Below, in pieces: positions 62,077 through 64,000 of a stretch of DNA of 64,000 nucleotides. Numbering within the stretch: the stretch's first letter is position 1; the number at the start of each line of letters is the position of its first letter. A model generated the notes under the pieces. That model made no database searches and was not told the origin of the DNA. It was given only the letters and a program-made list of their open reading frames with translations. The translations under genes and the position numbers were made by a program. This stretch comes from Acytostelium subglobosum LB1 (Eukaryota; Evosea; Eumycetozoa; Acytosteliales; Acytosteliaceae). The DNA lies in assembly GCF_000787575.1 (NCBI RefSeq), contig NW_012236529.1:62001-126000 (forward strand). Reading direction: 5' to 3'.

Positions 62077-63907
62077 TTAGGTGTAGAACTGTTTGATTAG
62101 GGTATCTGGTGTCTCTCGGAAGGATACCCGCGAGTGAGGGTCAATGTGGCGCACTCGCCATGGATCTTGGATTGACGCCACTCCATTCGTAATGACATTG
62201 GATGTGATACGAGTTGATGGTGACATGAATAGACGAATGAATTCTTGGTCAGTCTGATCAACTTTACCATGTAGTGATACACTGTCATAATGTCTACCAG
62301 GTGGTATTAAACCAAGGTGACCAACTCGCAACTCTATATGTTTGATTGATCGTGGCCATACATCACTGCCACTCTGAGTCATGTTACCGCACAATGCGAG
62401 ATGAGTGAGTGATTGAGGAATTGATCCAGGCTCCAACAATTGTACAAAGCGAAAGCCGAGTCGTATACTGGTAAGCGAATTGGGTAGGACACCAGGCGGG
62501 AAGGGATGATTGTACATCTCACCAAGATTGATACGTTTGAGAGATGGAGGAAGCGAATTGACAGTGATGGGATGATTGAAGTTGGAGGTTAGGAGGTCAA
62601 GCACCTCAAGGGTGTTTGGGAGCAGACCTTGTACCAAGGTTTGATTCAATCCTCGTATAAACAACACCTTGACAAGTGGTGGAATTGAGCCGACGAGCAG
62701 TCCAGACGTCCCGTTCTTGTCCAGACCTAGGTCCAGCTCAGTGAGGCTGGCTGGAAGCGCGCCAGGTGGTGGCGAATCGTGAACATTCATCTTGAGTTGT
62801 GTCAAGGACAATGGGAATGTGTTCTGATTGTAATCGTGTCTGTAGGTGTTGAACTTGCCAATGTCCAACCGAGTGACTGAGTTGGGCAGAAGTCCTGGTG
62901 TGATGGGACTGCTCCAGTTTGATGTGAAACAAAGGTCGGTGACATTGGATGGAATGATACCATGACCATACACTGGTTGCATCTTCAAAGTGAGAATGTT
63001 TGATGGGATACTGCCTGGCGTGACCTTGTCATCACGTATTGGTGTCCAAAATGTGAGGTTGGTCAATGACGATGGCAGGACGCCAGGATGCAGCTTGTTC
63101 TCCACCTTTGTGTACTCTGTCCAAGTGAGTTGTGTTATAGACTCTGGCAACACACCTGGTTGATGCAACAATGAGTTGCCATGCCAGAGGCCCAGATACA
63201 GATCGGTGACAGATGTTGGTATGGCACCAGGATGTATTTTTGAGATTGGATAGTCATCGTTGATCGCCAAGCTCGTGACTGAGGTTGGAATGACTCCCAC
63301 CAACAACTCGGTACTACTCTTTGAGAGCTCAGTGTCGCCTCTAAGCTGGAGCACACGAACACTGCTGGGTATGACACCTGGTTCATAGAAATACTTTGTC
63401 CTTGAAATGAGGACGACAACAGTTGATGGAATCAATCCAGGTGTGATGATATATCCTCCCATCTTTGCATCATCCTGCCAGTAAATATGAAGGAACTCAG
63501 TGTCTGGCGGTACATAATCAAAGTTACTATCATAATGAGTACAATACTGTTCCAACAATGGAGGTCTGAGCAGTGGGCCTAAGTAAGGATGAGCTTGGAA
63601 GTGAGTATGATTGGTTGATTGATCGATTGATTGAATGAGTTTGATGAGGCTTACGAGTTGGTTCCTCATGTTGACGTCCACGACAATGTTTAATTGAACA
63701 CCATATGGTATCGCACTTGTGCATCTTCAATATGCATCTGGAAGATAGGTCATAATTTAACTTATGTAGACTAATACTCTTGTGTCGTTCATTGTATAAC
63801 TTGACACAAGTCAATGCCAAACAGACACGATCAATATTTCTCTCCAAGTACGATACTATCTTCTTCAATAGAATATGTGGAAGATTGTTCAACAATGGCA
63901 ATGTCAT
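62077..63907 (-). CDS. F-box-like / FNIP-repeat protein
   Basis: Two exons (63907-63655, 63593-62077) give 589 residues. Residues 8-45 look like an F-box (LPHILLKKIVSYLERNIDRVCLALTCVKLYNER). The rest consists of about 15 FNIP-type repeats of 21-25 residues, each with a core like PGVLPSSLTNLTF or PGSIPQSLTHLAL, which fold as an LRR-like solenoid. Dictyostelids carry large families of FNIP proteins; an F-box would link the solenoid to an SCF ubiquitin ligase, with substrate unknown. Exon 2 covers the repeats without introns. The start is the first ATG (MTLPLLNNLPH). The tail after the last repeat (from about residue 530) is less regular. Confidence 0.9.
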
Positions 63908-64000
63908 CTTCTCTCTTTGTTGCTCACTCACTAGTGATGATCAATCAAACATGTTGAAAACGACATTGATGGAGTGTGTGAGTGTGTTTGTATGATCAAA

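Overview
The window looks like nuclear DNA of a dictyostelid social amoeba, but not the very AT-rich Dictyostelium discoideum itself. Supporting signs are short introns (mostly 60-100 bp, GTATGT or GTAAGT donors), AT-rich intergenic DNA, Asn/Gln homopolymers, an FNIP-repeat protein, a GTPase-rich gene set and third codon positions rich in C and G in highly expressed genes. No species can be assigned from the sequence alone. About 26 protein genes are packed on both strands, often with 100-400 bp between them. I see no rRNA, canonical tRNA, CRISPR array, transposon or virus-like element.

Left third (1-24 kb): a possibly decayed secreted repeat protein, a VASt-domain membrane protein, MCMBP (replication) divergent from the PRP4 splicing kinase, a G-alpha subunit, a small unknown gene, a PIF1-type helicase with a C-terminal U-box, mitochondrial ABHD11-like hydrolase, the NUP98-NUP96 precursor, and an NT-C2 plus DIL domain protein.

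Middle third (25-46 kb): a divergent mitochondrial carrier, ribosomal protein S25 (intron directly after ATG), a predicted mitochondrial protein, TBC1D23, a BRCT plus RRM protein, a small acidic protein, two short ORFs with a shared start, a RhoGAP with a proline-rich tail, the ER-stress sensor IRE1, and a PARP1-like polymerase.

Right third (46-64 kb): a second secreted repeat-protein locus with broken frames, a 1266-residue charged coiled-coil protein, SCO1, a candidate structured non-coding RNA in a gene-free gap (53525-53630) with a CCCATAA element upstream, a 2-methylcitrate dehydratase (PrpD), a low-complexity protein with a Cys/His module, a p24/TMED cargo receptor, an unknown helical protein with a long leader, and an F-box/FNIP protein.

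The genes do not form one pathway; most are conserved housekeeping genes. The less ordinary items are the helicase/U-box fusion, the BRCT/RRM fusion, the candidate structured RNA, the thrice-used acidic motif in the coiled-coil protein, and the strongly yeast-like intron signals. For most multi-exon genes the exon lengths I derived sum to a whole number of codons, which supports the models.
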